The notes beneath the pieces were generated by a model that saw nothing but the letters and a program-made list of their open reading frames with translations, made no database searches and was not told the DNA's origin. The translations under genes were made by a program, and so were the position numbers. Below are positions 24,762 through 33,734 of a stretch of 64,000 nucleotides of DNA, one piece after another; position 1 is the stretch's first letter; each line of letters begins with the position of its first letter. The stretch is taken from NCBI GenBank assembly GCA_964195945.1, contig CAXMRC010000150.1, forward strand, positions 1 through 64,000. The letters are read 5' to 3'. This DNA is from JAAETI01 sp964195945 (GTDB lineage Bacteria; Actinomycetota; Acidimicrobiia; Spongiisociales; UBA5794).

Positions 24762-25544
24762 ATGTTCAGACCCGCCGACAGTGAGCCAGCCGAGACACTC
24801 CGCGTCGTTCGCGAGGCAATGGGAACTGCCGTGACCATGGCCTTTCGGTCACCGGTGACCGATGATCTAGTCGACGGTGCCTATGCCCGGATCGAGCAGA
24901 TTGAGGCCTCCTTCAGCACATTCCGACCCGATAGCGAGATCAGTCGGATCTCTCGCGGCGATCTTGCCGAGAGCGACGCTAGCGCCGAAGTACAAGGAGT
25001 CCTGCAGAGCTGCGCATCACTGCGTGTCCGTACCAACGGATGGTTCGAATTCGAACCCATGGACAAGGATGGTCGACGACTCGACCCTGCCGGCTACGTA
25101 AAGGGCTGGGCGGTAGAGCAGGCGATGGATTCGCTCACCGCGTCCGGGATAGCCGACGTCTTCATCTCGGCCGGGGGCGACATCGTTGCCCGATCATCCA
25201 GTGCGCCATGGCGTATAGGCATCCAGCATCCACACGACCAAACCGCGACGGCGGCAACTCTCCTCATCAGCAACGAGGCGGTCGCAACATCCGGCCTCTA
25301 CGAACGGGGTGCCCACATATGGGGAAAGACCGGTAGCCCCATTGCCGGTCTCCTCAGCGTCACGGTTGTTGGACCCGAGCTTGGAATTGCCGATGCGGCA
25401 GCTACCGCCCTGTTTGCCGCCGGCGACTCGCTCACTCCCGTGCTATCGAGATTTCCGGGATACGAGGCGTTGGTGATTACCGACAACGATGAGGTGCGGT
25501 GGACGACGGGGCTCTCCTCGAAGCTGGCGTCGTCAGCCGACTGA
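24762..25544 (+). CDS. apbE: FAD:protein FMN transferase (ApbE-like)
   Basis: The 260-aa protein shows ApbE landmarks: MGTAVTMAF, EASFSTFRPDSEISRIS, LDPAGYVKGWAVEQAMD (GxxKG), DVFISAGGDIVA, NEAVATSGLYERG and a late ADAAATALFAAG. ApbE enzymes attach FMN covalently to Thr in target flavoproteins, usually outside the membrane. No signal peptide is visible, so it may act in the cytoplasm. Its target protein is not in the window. Confidence 0.87.
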   Translation: MFRPADSEPAETLRVVREAMGTAVTMAFRSPVTDDLVDGAYARIEQIEASFSTFRPDSEISRISRGDLAESDASAEVQGVLQSCASLRVRTNGWFEFEPMDKDGRRLDPAGYVKGWAVEQAMDSLTASGIADVFISAGGDIVARSSSAPWRIGIQHPHDQTATAATLLISNEAVATSGLYERGAHIWGKTGSPIAGLLSVTVVGPELGIADAAATALFAAGDSLTPVLSRFPGYEALVITDNDEVRWTTGLSSKLASSAD

Positions 25545-25602
25545 CCACAACCCATCGGCCCACAGTTGGTTACGCTCCAAGCACGCCTGCCAGGAGCATG
25601 AC

Positions 25603-26886
25603 ATGCCCGGAATACCACTTGGCCCGTTTGCGGATGACTCTGCTTATGCCGAAGCAGTCGCCCGCGACGGCACCGACCCGTTGCGCCAGTTCCGATCAGA
25701 GTTTGCGGCACAAGATCCCAGCCTGATCTACCTGGACGGGAACTCGCTGGGGCGCTTGCCGAACAGGACCGTGGAACTGATCCGGGACACGGTAGAGAAC
25801 CAGTGGGGAACGCGACTGAATCGATCTTGGCGAGAACGCTGGTGGACCCAAGCCGACGCCATCGGCAGCATGATTGCACCCATCGTTGGCGCCGGCGGAA
25901 GCGACGTGATCGTCGCCGACTCAACATCAGTGGCTCTGTTCAAGCTGACTGTTGGTGCGTTGCGAGCGCGTCCCGATCGCGGCCGCATACTGACCGACGA
26001 TCTCAATTTCCCGACTGATCTCTATGTCACGTCGGCAGCCGCGGACCTTGCCGGCGGCCGCGAGGTTGTGATGGTTCCCTCGGCCGATGGCATCGCCGGG
26101 CCAGAAGATGCTCTGCTTGCGGCCCTCGATGACGACACAGCCCTCCTTACTCTCTCCCATGTCGCCTTCAAGAGTGGCTATCTCTACGACATGGAACGTC
26201 TTACGAAGGCTGCCCACGATGTCGGCGCACTGGTGCTGTGGGATTTGAGCCATTCCGTTGGCGCCGTCCCGATCGATCTCACCGCAGCCGGGGTTGACCT
26301 GGCTGTCGGGTGTACGTACAAGTATCTGAACGGCGGCCCAGGGTCCCCGGCGTTCCTATATGTCTCCCGCTCCCTCGATATCGAGAATCCTCTTTCTGGC
26401 TGGTGGGGCCATACCGACCCGTTTGCCTTCGACACAGAATACGAACCGGCCGCTTCCATCAAACGGTTCCAGACCGGAACGATGCCGATCATTTCCATGG
26501 TCGCCATCGAACCCGGCGTGACCTTGACCGCCAGGGCTGGGATGGATGCGATAAGGACCAAGTCCGTTGCGCTGAGCGAGTTCTTTGTTCAGCTCAGTGA
26601 TCGACTTCTAGAACCGCTCGGTTTCACGGTTGCCTCTCCGCGAGACCCGGAGCAAAGAGGTTCCCACGTCTCGATGCGACACGCCGACGGCTGGCGCGTA
26701 AGCCAGGTGATGATTGACCACGCCAACCTGATCCCCGATTTCCGTCCTCCCGACAACATCCGCTTCGGGTTCGCACCGCTGTACACCAGCTTCCTGGATG
26801 TCCACACAGCAGTCCTCCGCATCACTGAGCTGTTCGCAGCAGGCACTATGGCGCGGTATTCGTCGACGCGCGACACGGTGTCGTAG
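25603..26886 (+). CDS. kynU: Kynureninase
   Basis: The 427-aa fold-type I PLP enzyme has IYLDGNSLGRLP, WGTRLNRSWRERWW, VIVADSTSVALFKL, LTDDLNFPTDLYV, LWDLSHSVGAVPIDL and the PLP lysine in VGCTYKYLNGGPGSP. These match kynureninase closely, which cleaves kynurenine to anthranilate and alanine. No tryptophan dioxygenase or formamidase is nearby. The glutaryl-CoA dehydrogenase at 37532-38719 acts in a later branch of Trp/Lys breakdown. ATG 25603 has AGGAG nearby. Confidence 0.9.
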   Translation: MPGIPLGPFADDSAYAEAVARDGTDPLRQFRSEFAAQDPSLIYLDGNSLGRLPNRTVELIRDTVENQWGTRLNRSWRERWWTQADAIGSMIAPIVGAGGSDVIVADSTSVALFKLTVGALRARPDRGRILTDDLNFPTDLYVTSAAADLAGGREVVMVPSADGIAGPEDALLAALDDDTALLTLSHVAFKSGYLYDMERLTKAAHDVGALVLWDLSHSVGAVPIDLTAAGVDLAVGCTYKYLNGGPGSPAFLYVSRSLDIENPLSGWWGHTDPFAFDTEYEPAASIKRFQTGTMPIISMVAIEPGVTLTARAGMDAIRTKSVALSEFFVQLSDRLLEPLGFTVASPRDPEQRGSHVSMRHADGWRVSQVMIDHANLIPDFRPPDNIRFGFAPLYTSFLDVHTAVLRITELFAAGTMARYSSTRDTVS

Positions 26887-26916
26887 GAGAACGTCTGCAA
26901 TGTCCGTCGCGACCGG

Positions 26917-26922
26917 TAACGT
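26917..26922 (+). promoter_or_regulatory. -10 box of the DUF1684 gene
   Basis: TAACGT ends 8 nt before ATG 26931. Confidence 0.4.
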
Positions 26923-26930
26923 CATCGACC

Positions 26931-27542
26931 ATGCATCCCAACGACGCCGTCACTCTCGCCGATTACCGACGTCAAGTTGCCGCGCTCTACGCAGAGGTAC
27001 GCAATGGCGGATCTGACCGAGAGACTTGGGTCCAGTGGAGAAACGAGCGCGACCGGCTCTTCAAGTATCACCCGCAGAGCGCCGTCCCTGTTGCCGAGCG
27101 GGCAACCTTCGCTGGTCTTGAGTATTTCGACCACGATCCGGCGATGCGCTTTGAGGTGGCTCTCGAACCCGCCAACGCGATGCAGATAGACATCGGCCAC
27201 AGCGGAGCGGGCAACACACCGTTCCTCCCGATCGGGGCTATCGCTCTGGAGGCACTCGGTAGCAAAGAGACGCTGACCGTCTACTGGCTTGACGCCTATG
27301 GGGGTGGGCTGTTCCTACCCTTTCGCGACGCAACGGCGGGAGACACGACATACGGCGGAGGTCGCTACCTTCTCGACACTGTGAAGGGAGCCGACCTTGG
27401 CGGAGACGGCAGCACCAGCCTCGTCATCGATTTCAACTATGCCTACCACCCGAGTTGCGTTCACAACACCGAGTGGAGCTGTCCGCTGGCTCCGCCACAG
27501 AACCGCGTCGCATTAGCGATACCGGCGGGAGAGCGGCTCTAG
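26931..27542 (+). CDS. DUF1684 domain protein
   Basis: The 203-aa protein has the DUF1684 pattern: RNERDRLFKYHPQSAVP, FAGLEYFDHDPAMRF, FLPFRDATAGDTTYGGGRYL, VIDFNYAYHPSC and CPLAPPQNRVALAIPAGE. The family is widespread, cytoplasmic and functionally undefined. It overlaps the end of the converging EamA gene by 4 bp. Confidence 0.88.
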   Translation: MHPNDAVTLADYRRQVAALYAEVRNGGSDRETWVQWRNERDRLFKYHPQSAVPVAERATFAGLEYFDHDPAMRFEVALEPANAMQIDIGHSGAGNTPFLPIGAIALEALGSKETLTVYWLDAYGGGLFLPFRDATAGDTTYGGGRYLLDTVKGADLGGDGSTSLVIDFNYAYHPSCVHNTEWSCPLAPPQNRVALAIPAGERL

Positions 27543-28405
27543 CCCAGCCCGAACAGCACGACTGCTGCAATCCCGAGCCCGAAGCCTGTCATTTGCAGTG
27601 GTTTGATCTTCTCTTTGGCCAGGAGCCAGGCGAGCAACACCGTGGGCCCAGGAGCTAAACCAATCACCGCCGCAACTACCGCAACTGGTCCCAGCTGATA
27701 CGCCAGAACACTGAGCAGGACTGCAAGGGCCGCAAGCAAGCCGACGCCAAGATCTGGCCAAATCGCGGCTCGCCTGGGGCGCACGAGCCGGCCCGAGAAT
27801 CCCGCCACGGTGAGCAACAGCAGCGTGGCCGTTATCTGCGAAACGACGCCTGGGGCGATTCCACTATCAGGGTGGGTCTGGCCAAAGAAGATGCCTGCAG
27901 ACCCAAGAAACAGCCCGGCCAGTACGGCGATCCCCACCGCTTGTGGGACAGGAAACGCATCCTCCGAGGTATGACTTGAAGCGGCCACCAATGCCGCGGC
28001 GGGGAACGCAATGAGCAATCCGAAAACCTCCAACTGAGACAACCGGTCGCCCAGCAAAGGACCGACGACCGCGGGAACAGCCATCGAGACCAGCCCGAGA
28101 ACCGGGGCGACCACGGCCATTGGTCCCTTGCCCATGCCGACCATGATTAGGGGCAGCGCAACACCGATGGCGACACCGGCCGCGACGGCCCACCAGAAGT
28201 CGCTGCGCGTGAAGTGGTCGGGTAGGGCCAGGGGTATCACGGCTACCACCACCAGGACACCCAGGAGCGAACTGATCAGCGTGTAGGTAAGGGCACTGCT
28301 GGTTCTGCCATCCCTACGCAGGGTGACACCAGCTAGATAATCGGCAATGCCCAGCGAAATCGCGGACGCGATTGCGAGACTTAGCACCATCGGCGCGGTC
28401 TCCAT
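27539..28405 (-). CDS. EamA-family transporter
   Basis: The 288-aa protein has ten hydrophobic helices. It starts with LSLAIASAISLGIADYLAG, repeats the EamA fold after about residue 145, and ends with LLAWLLAKEKIKPLQMTGF. That last block is typical for the final cytoplasmic loop. Substrate unknown. It is divergent from the PfkB kinase gene. Confidence 0.82.
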   Translation of the reverse strand: METAPMVLSLAIASAISLGIADYLAGVTLRRDGRTSSALTYTLISSLLGVLVVVAVIPLALPDHFTRSDFWWAVAAGVAIGVALPLIMVGMGKGPMAVVAPVLGLVSMAVPAVVGPLLGDRLSQLEVFGLLIAFPAAALVAASSHTSEDAFPVPQAVGIAVLAGLFLGSAGIFFGQTHPDSGIAPGVVSQITATLLLLTVAGFSGRLVRPRRAAIWPDLGVGLLAALAVLLSVLAYQLGPVAVVAAVIGLAPGPTVLLAWLLAKEKIKPLQMTGFGLGIAAVVLFGLG

Positions 28406-28496
28406 TTCCCGTCGACTCCGCGACTGCTGGCTAGAAGCTAGCGTTTTCTGCGACGACCGACGAGTCTCCGCAGCTACACCTGCATGTGCGTCGCTC

Positions 28497-28502
28497 TAGT
28501 AT
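28497..28502 (+). promoter_or_regulatory. -10 box of the PfkB kinase gene
   Basis: TAGTAT ends 7 nt before ATG 28510. Confidence 0.45.
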
Positions 28503-28509
28503 TCCGTCT

Positions 28510-29418
28510 ATGTCAATTGTTGTTGTTGGAAGTATTGGAATCGATTTCGTCGCAGTTGCCCCTCGTCTGCCCAAGGTAGGCGAGACCGTTCTCGCATCAC
28601 AGCCGTTATACATCGGCCCTGGTGGCAAGGGATTCAATCAAGCTGTCGGCGTCGCCCGCCTCGGTGGAGCCGTGCGGTTCGCCACCAAGACCGGCAAAGG
28701 AGACCTAGGAAGACAGGCTCGGTCGTTTCTGGAAGGCGAAGGCCTGCTGGGTCCCCTCGCTCGCGAGTCTCAAACCGACAATCAGGTGGCATTGATCCTG
28801 GTCGATGACAGCGGCCGAAACATGATCTCTGTCACACCAGGCGCGAGTACCGATGTTCTTCCATCTGATGTCGCCGACCTCGGCCTCAGCAGCGGGGACA
28901 TTTTGTTGGCGCAGCTGGAGATACCCGTGCCCACCGTCACCGCAGCCGCTAACCATGCCAAAGGAGCTGGGGCAATGGTGGTTCTAAACCCCGCCCCAGC
29001 CACTCCCCTCCCCGATGATTTGTTGAGCCTCGTCGACATCGCAACACCCAATGAGACTGAACTATCGATTCTTACCGGAATGCCAACCGACACCACGAAC
29101 CAGGTCGTTGCGGCAGGTGAACGTTTGCTTGAGATGGGTGTCGGTGCGGTAATAGCGACGATCGGCAGCAAGGGGTCCATCCACATCGACCACGCCGGGA
29201 GCACGAAATACGATTCTATGCTGGTCGACGCGATTGACACCACGGGGGCTGGCGATGCGTTCAACGCTGGATTGGTAGTCGGGATGAGCCAGGATCTATC
29301 GCTTGCTGAGTCCATTGGCCTCGGTAATCGGGCTGGTGCCTACTGCGTGACCCACCTCGGTGTGCTCGACGGGCTGGCTACTGCCACGCAGCTTGCTGAG
29401 TTCACCAGCCGCCACTGA
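28510..29418 (+). CDS. PfkB-family sugar kinase (ribokinase-like)
   Basis: The 302-aa protein starts IVVVGSIGIDFVAVAPRLPK, has the first PfkB signature (GGKGFNQAVGVARLGG) and the second (DAIDTTGAGDAFNAGLVVGM) with the catalytic Asp. NPAPATPLP and TPNETELSILTG are typical of ribokinases. It phosphorylates a sugar or nucleoside; ribose is the best guess, not shown. No transporter is adjacent. Confidence 0.87.
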   Translation: MSIVVVGSIGIDFVAVAPRLPKVGETVLASQPLYIGPGGKGFNQAVGVARLGGAVRFATKTGKGDLGRQARSFLEGEGLLGPLARESQTDNQVALILVDDSGRNMISVTPGASTDVLPSDVADLGLSSGDILLAQLEIPVPTVTAAANHAKGAGAMVVLNPAPATPLPDDLLSLVDIATPNETELSILTGMPTDTTNQVVAAGERLLEMGVGAVIATIGSKGSIHIDHAGSTKYDSMLVDAIDTTGAGDAFNAGLVVGMSQDLSLAESIGLGNRAGAYCVTHLGVLDGLATATQLAEFTSRH

Positions 29419-29533
29419 ATGGCTAGCTTTCCCGGGTCCGAACGGACCGCAGCGGGGCCGCCATCGGGACGCAATACCGGGGACCTTTGCCCCTTGTCCG
29501 GGACATGGCACCTTTGCGATTCTGTGTTCTCAC

Positions 29534-30850
29534 ATGAAATCCCTCATCGCCACTGCATTTCTGACCGCAAGTCTCTTTGTGATCGCCCCCTTGGCCACGG
29601 CACAAGCCGCAGACTCTGAGCCGGCAAGCACGGAGGACCTGTGGTACCCACCGTCGTCTAACGGGTCAACCAACATTGCGTTCTACTTCGTGTTCTCGGA
29701 GACATGCTCCCATTGCGCTGAAGCAGAGCCGTTTATTGATCACCTCGAGTCCACCTATGACTGGCTCGAGATCAGCAGGGTCAGCACCCAGGAGGCGACA
29801 GATGAAGAAATCGACACGGCTCTAACGCTTGCAGACGATGTCGGCGAAGATATCGTTGGCGTGCCAACATTTCTGTTTTGCGAACGTATGGAAGTGGGTT
29901 TCGACACAATTGAGACCACGGGTGCCAGCATGGAAGAGGCTCTAGTTGGCTGTCACAACGCGGTCGCGGGCGCAGTCACCGAGGCGGACGCAACCGACGA
30001 GGACGATCTCCACGTTCCCATTCTTGGCGACATCGACGCCAACGCAGTCTCGCTGCCACTCTTTACGGTGGCGATAGCCAGTCTCGACGCGTTCAACCCA
30101 TGTGCGTTCTTTGTGCTCCTATTCCTTCTCAGCCTCCTGGTGCACGCAAGAAGCAGATGGCGGATGGCGCTGGTGGGTGGGGTTTTCGTCGTGATCTCGG
30201 GTGTTATGTACTTTGCGTTCATGGCGGCGTGGCTCAATGTGTTCCTGGTGACTGGACAGCTGCGCTGGGTAACCACGGTCGCCGGCCTCATTGCGGTGAC
30301 CCTTGCAGTGTTCAATATGAAGGATTACTTCTTCCCTGACACCGCGGGATCTCTCTCCATCCCTGAATCCGCCAAACCGGGTTTGTTCGCCCGGATGCGG
30401 AAGCTGACGACCGGCGATGCCATGCCAACAGTTCTGTTGGGAACCATCGCATTGGCAGCCGTCGCCAATAGCTATGAACTCCTCTGCACAGCAGGCTTTC
30501 CTCTCGTCTTTACTCGAGTGCTCACACTGAATGATCTGCCAACGTCGACCTACTACGGCTACCTGGCGCTCTACAACGTTGTATACGTGATCCCTCTGAT
30601 GACAATTGTCGGCGTATTTGTGTGGACGCTGGGATCTCGCAAGCTGTCCGAGAACGAGGGCAAGTTCCTCAAGTTGATGTCGGGGACCATGATGCTGGGG
30701 CTGGGACTGTTGCTCCTCCTCAAGCCAGATCTCCTCGAAAACATGCTGGCCGCAGTCGGCATCATGGGACTCGCCATCGTCGTGGCTATTGCGATCTCAT
30801 ACGTTGAGCGCCGCCGACGCCGGGCTGCAGCAGACGTAAAGGCCGGATAG
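29534..30850 (+). CDS. Secreted thioredoxin domain fused to a CcdA/DsbD-like membrane domain
   Basis: The 438-aa protein has a signal peptide (LIATAFLTASLFVIAPLATAQA), then a thioredoxin-fold domain with CSHC (Cys 58 and 61) in FVFSETCSHCAEAEPF and the cis-Pro VPTFLFC. From about residue 185 there are seven or more helices with FNPCAFFVLLFLLSLLV, LLCTAGFPLVF and a late LGLGLLLLLKPDLL. The two membrane Cys are placed as in DsbD/CcdA. It probably passes electrons across the membrane to the outer thioredoxin domain. Family members are known in bacteria; the target is not evident here. Confidence 0.75.
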   Translation: MKSLIATAFLTASLFVIAPLATAQAADSEPASTEDLWYPPSSNGSTNIAFYFVFSETCSHCAEAEPFIDHLESTYDWLEISRVSTQEATDEEIDTALTLADDVGEDIVGVPTFLFCERMEVGFDTIETTGASMEEALVGCHNAVAGAVTEADATDEDDLHVPILGDIDANAVSLPLFTVAIASLDAFNPCAFFVLLFLLSLLVHARSRWRMALVGGVFVVISGVMYFAFMAAWLNVFLVTGQLRWVTTVAGLIAVTLAVFNMKDYFFPDTAGSLSIPESAKPGLFARMRKLTTGDAMPTVLLGTIALAAVANSYELLCTAGFPLVFTRVLTLNDLPTSTYYGYLALYNVVYVIPLMTIVGVFVWTLGSRKLSENEGKFLKLMSGTMMLGLGLLLLLKPDLLENMLAAVGIMGLAIVVAIAISYVERRRRRAAADVKAG

Positions 30851-30934
30851 GCGCGCCAAACCGTCGAGTCCCTGTGAACATGCGCACAAACCGCAGTGGT
30901 AGCGTGGAGATATCCCTCAGAACCGAGATTGCAG

Positions 30935-32308
30935 CTAGCCGAGAGCGCGGTGCAAAAAGGCTGCCATCTCGGCCCTGGTCACTATTGAGTTGGGACAGAA
31001 CCGATCATTCTCGGGCGGGTTGCACCCCTTGGTAACGCCCGCGGCCGCCAGCGCCTCGATCGCCGATTCGAAGATCGAACCATCGTCGTCTGTGAAGCTG
31101 TCCCCGCCCGGGTCAACGTAGGAGAATGCACGCACCAAGAACGTGGCCATCTCGGCTCGGGTCAGGTTGCGATCAGGGCAGAAATTGGTGTTGGCGGGTG
31201 GATTGCAACCTTTTGTGATGCCAGCCGCGGCCAATGATTCGATCGCTCTCTCAAACAGCGAATCGTTGTCATCGGCAAACTGATCAGTCCCACCCGGGTC
31301 GGGTAACGACAATGCACGAGTGAGGAACGCGGCCATCTCGCCCCTGGTCACACCGTCCGTAGGGCAGAACCGGTCATTGGTGGGCGGGTTGCACCCTTGT
31401 GTGATGTTGGCGCTCGCCAACCAAATGATGTCGGACTCAAAGACGGAACTCTCGTCGTCGCGGAATGGCGGCACAAAGAACTCGGTGTCGTTACAGCCGA
31501 CGCGTTCCGGGCCAAAGGCCAAGGAATCGAAGTGGATTTCGTTGTCGACCAACGATGCCTCTCCGCCGTAGTAGATGTCGAACCAGAAGCTTTTGATGTC
31601 AATGTCAGGTTCAGTCGCTCTTCGGAACGCGATGTCACTCTTCGCAAAGGCTTCGGTGCCATCGACCCAGCCTTGCAACGTTCCGTCGTGTACCCCTGGC
31701 GTGTTGAGATCGATGCGACCCTCGACGCAATACCACCTGCCGTGGTCGAGGGTCGCCACATCGGGATCCCATGTCCAGATATCCCCGCGCGTTGCCGGAC
31801 TGTCGAGGTGATAGACGTAGAAACCGATCAAAGTCTTGTCATCCGGCCCATTCGGATACCCCGGCTGACCAAAGCTGGGATATGTACGAGAGAACAGCAT
31901 CCTGGCCGAGAAACAGGGCTCCTCGGGTGTTGAGGGGCGGCCCCCCAGACAGTTGTAGTTGTAGAGCCCAGCGACACCGGGAAGCTTGCCTCGATTGGGC
32001 GGCTCAACATAGAAACCCTCGGGGAACTGCACCCAGTAACGCCACCACAGCTCCTCAGGATCGCTGAGCCCGTGATCGGAAAAATCCCAATGACCGCTGC
32101 TCCCCCAGTGCTCGCCCGCGGGGATTACCGAGAGCAGTCCCGGTCCATCATGGCCAGCGGCGAGCGGAAGCATCCCCCAGCCGCCTGAGAAGACGTTCGC
32201 CGTACCGTCGCTAAATGACTCGTCAACCACAGTATTCGGGGCGTCGGCGCTGGCAGGTACAAGGCCAAGGAGCATGACGGCCAGTGCCACCGGAATCATC
32301 CGTCTCAT
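30935..32308 (-). CDS. Secreted polysaccharide-lyase-like protein with three SLH-like repeats
   Basis: The 457-aa protein starts at ATG 32308 (GGGAG upstream) with a signal peptide. Residues about 25-290 resemble the jelly-roll of family 14 alginate/glucuronan lyases: WWRYWVQFPEGFYVEP, GKLPGVAGLYNYN, DGTLQGWVDGTEAF and IDIKSFWFDIYYGG. Three repeats follow, each with ITxGCNPPxN, xFCP and TRAEMAxFLxRA, like those of the beta-helix protein at 20274-21731. It likely sits on the cell surface and acts on or binds an acidic polysaccharide; activity is inferred. Confidence 0.7.
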   Translation of the reverse strand: MRRMIPVALAVMLLGLVPASADAPNTVVDESFSDGTANVFSGGWGMLPLAAGHDGPGLLSVIPAGEHWGSSGHWDFSDHGLSDPEELWWRYWVQFPEGFYVEPPNRGKLPGVAGLYNYNCLGGRPSTPEEPCFSARMLFSRTYPSFGQPGYPNGPDDKTLIGFYVYHLDSPATRGDIWTWDPDVATLDHGRWYCVEGRIDLNTPGVHDGTLQGWVDGTEAFAKSDIAFRRATEPDIDIKSFWFDIYYGGEASLVDNEIHFDSLAFGPERVGCNDTEFFVPPFRDDESSVFESDIIWLASANITQGCNPPTNDRFCPTDGVTRGEMAAFLTRALSLPDPGGTDQFADDNDSLFERAIESLAAAGITKGCNPPANTNFCPDRNLTRAEMATFLVRAFSYVDPGGDSFTDDDGSIFESAIEALAAAGVTKGCNPPENDRFCPNSIVTRAEMAAFLHRALG

Positions 32309-32452
32309 CGATCTCCCTAACCACGATTGTGGCTGAGCGTAGACATACCCGGCCGGTAAGCGGAGGACCGAAATGCCAGCCAATAAGACAATGACTACAA
32401 CGGCGACGGTACATATTGATCAGACCGTCGCCCACTCAGAGTCCGACGTCGG

Positions 32453-32953
32453 TCAGAAGCGGCGCTCCATGATGAGAACGGAGTGGAAGCTATCGAGCTT
32501 GTACCCAACCTCGTCGAGGACTCCAACCTCTTGGTAGCCGAGCCGACGATGCAAAGTCACCGAGGGTTGGTTCGGCAGCGCTATCGATGCATAGGCCCGG
32601 TGCGCTCCAGAGGCGGCAACCTGGTCGAGTAATGCTTCGAGTAGCGGCCCCCCGAAACCACGGCCTACTGCCTCTCCCCCAAGAACCACCGTTGTCTCGA
32701 CCGACCTGGCGTATCCGGCTTTCTCATGAAACGGACTGCTTACGGCAAATCCAACGACGCGCCCGGAAAGCCCAAGAACCATCACCCCGTACCGGCCCTG
32801 CGCATCGTTGTAGCGCTCGAACCAGTTCTGTCTCTTTTCAAGCGTCCAGGGTTCTGTGTCAAAGGACGTGTGGCGATCAATGATGTACTCGTTGTAGATT
32901 TCATTGATGCGTGCCAGGTCAGCGAGCTTTGCATGTCGAATGGTCGATTCCAT
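32453..32953 (-). CDS. GNAT N-acetyltransferase (Pat/Bar-like)
   Basis: The 166-aa protein shows the phosphinothricin-acetyltransferase subtype: IRHAKLADLARINEIYNEYI, SFDTEPWTLEKRQNWF, VVGFAVSSPFHEKAGYARSVE, the acetyl-CoA loop region GRGFGGPLLEALLD and ASIALPNQPSVTLHRRLGYQ. R/Q-x-x-G-x-G/A reads VGRGFGG. Substrate unknown. The start at ATG 32953 matches the family N-terminus. Confidence 0.83.
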   Translation of the reverse strand: MESTIRHAKLADLARINEIYNEYIIDRHTSFDTEPWTLEKRQNWFERYNDAQGRYGVMVLGLSGRVVGFAVSSPFHEKAGYARSVETTVVLGGEAVGRGFGGPLLEALLDQVAASGAHRAYASIALPNQPSVTLHRRLGYQEVGVLDEVGYKLDSFHSVLIMERRF

Positions 32954-33097
32954 CGCCGAAGACAGTACAACCACAGCGGCGCCGCAGACCCGCGCGGATC
33001 ACCGATCAGAGTTACGTCGGTGTAATTGATCCTCCCGGCCCATTCACGGTAACGGCCATATGACCGACACTTCTATAACGCTCTACGAAGGTTTCCG

Positions 33098-33691
33098 GTG
33101 CACCGACTCATACGGTTTCTCGATGCCACAGACCCCGAGCTCGCTGCACACAGTCGACGAGCATCGCGGTTGGCCGGCGACATCGCGGCCCAGATGTCTC
33201 TTGACCCGGGCACCGTAGAAAGACTTAGATTCGCGGCGCGGCTCCACGACATCGGCAAGGTCTTCATCCCGAGGGACATCCTTGACGAACCCGGTCCGCT
33301 TTCCGAGGCGCAGTGGGTGGAGCTCCGGCGTCATCCACTCATGGGGTATGAGCTCGTCCGCGACCGTGTGCCTGCTGAAGTGGCGCGAATTGTCCTGACC
33401 CATCACGAGCGTTTTGACGGAACCGGGTACCCCAACGCAATCTCGGCCGCGGCAATACCGCTCGAGGCCCGCGTGCTGCAGGTAGCCGATGCGTTTGATG
33501 CGATTACGAGTGCCCGGCCCTACCAACCGGCGCTGTCGGTTGACTACGCCCTCAGCGAACTGGTTCGCTGCTCCGGGACCCAATTCGACCCAAGCGTGGT
33601 CGAGGCCACCGTTGCTATAGCGTCGCGGGCTACCGCGATGCCGACCCAAGCCGGTGATCCCCGATCTCTAATCGACGAGATTGCCGTCTAG
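33098..33691 (+). CDS. Stand-alone HD-GYP domain protein
   Basis: The 197-aa protein consists of an HD-GYP domain only: RLHDIGKVFIP (HD), HHERFDGTGYP (HHExxxGxGYP) and LQVADAFDAITSARPYQ. HD-GYP enzymes hydrolyse cyclic di-GMP or related dinucleotides. It lacks the usual receiver or sensor domain. The GTG start has no good ribosome site. The frame is open some codons upstream without a usual start. Confidence 0.82.
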   Translation: MHRLIRFLDATDPELAAHSRRASRLAGDIAAQMSLDPGTVERLRFAARLHDIGKVFIPRDILDEPGPLSEAQWVELRRHPLMGYELVRDRVPAEVARIVLTHHERFDGTGYPNAISAAAIPLEARVLQVADAFDAITSARPYQPALSVDYALSELVRCSGTQFDPSVVEATVAIASRATAMPTQAGDPRSLIDEIAV

Positions 33692-33734
33692 CCTCAGGTC
33701 ATAGGCATCCCTGCTCCCGCAGGCACGCAGCCGT

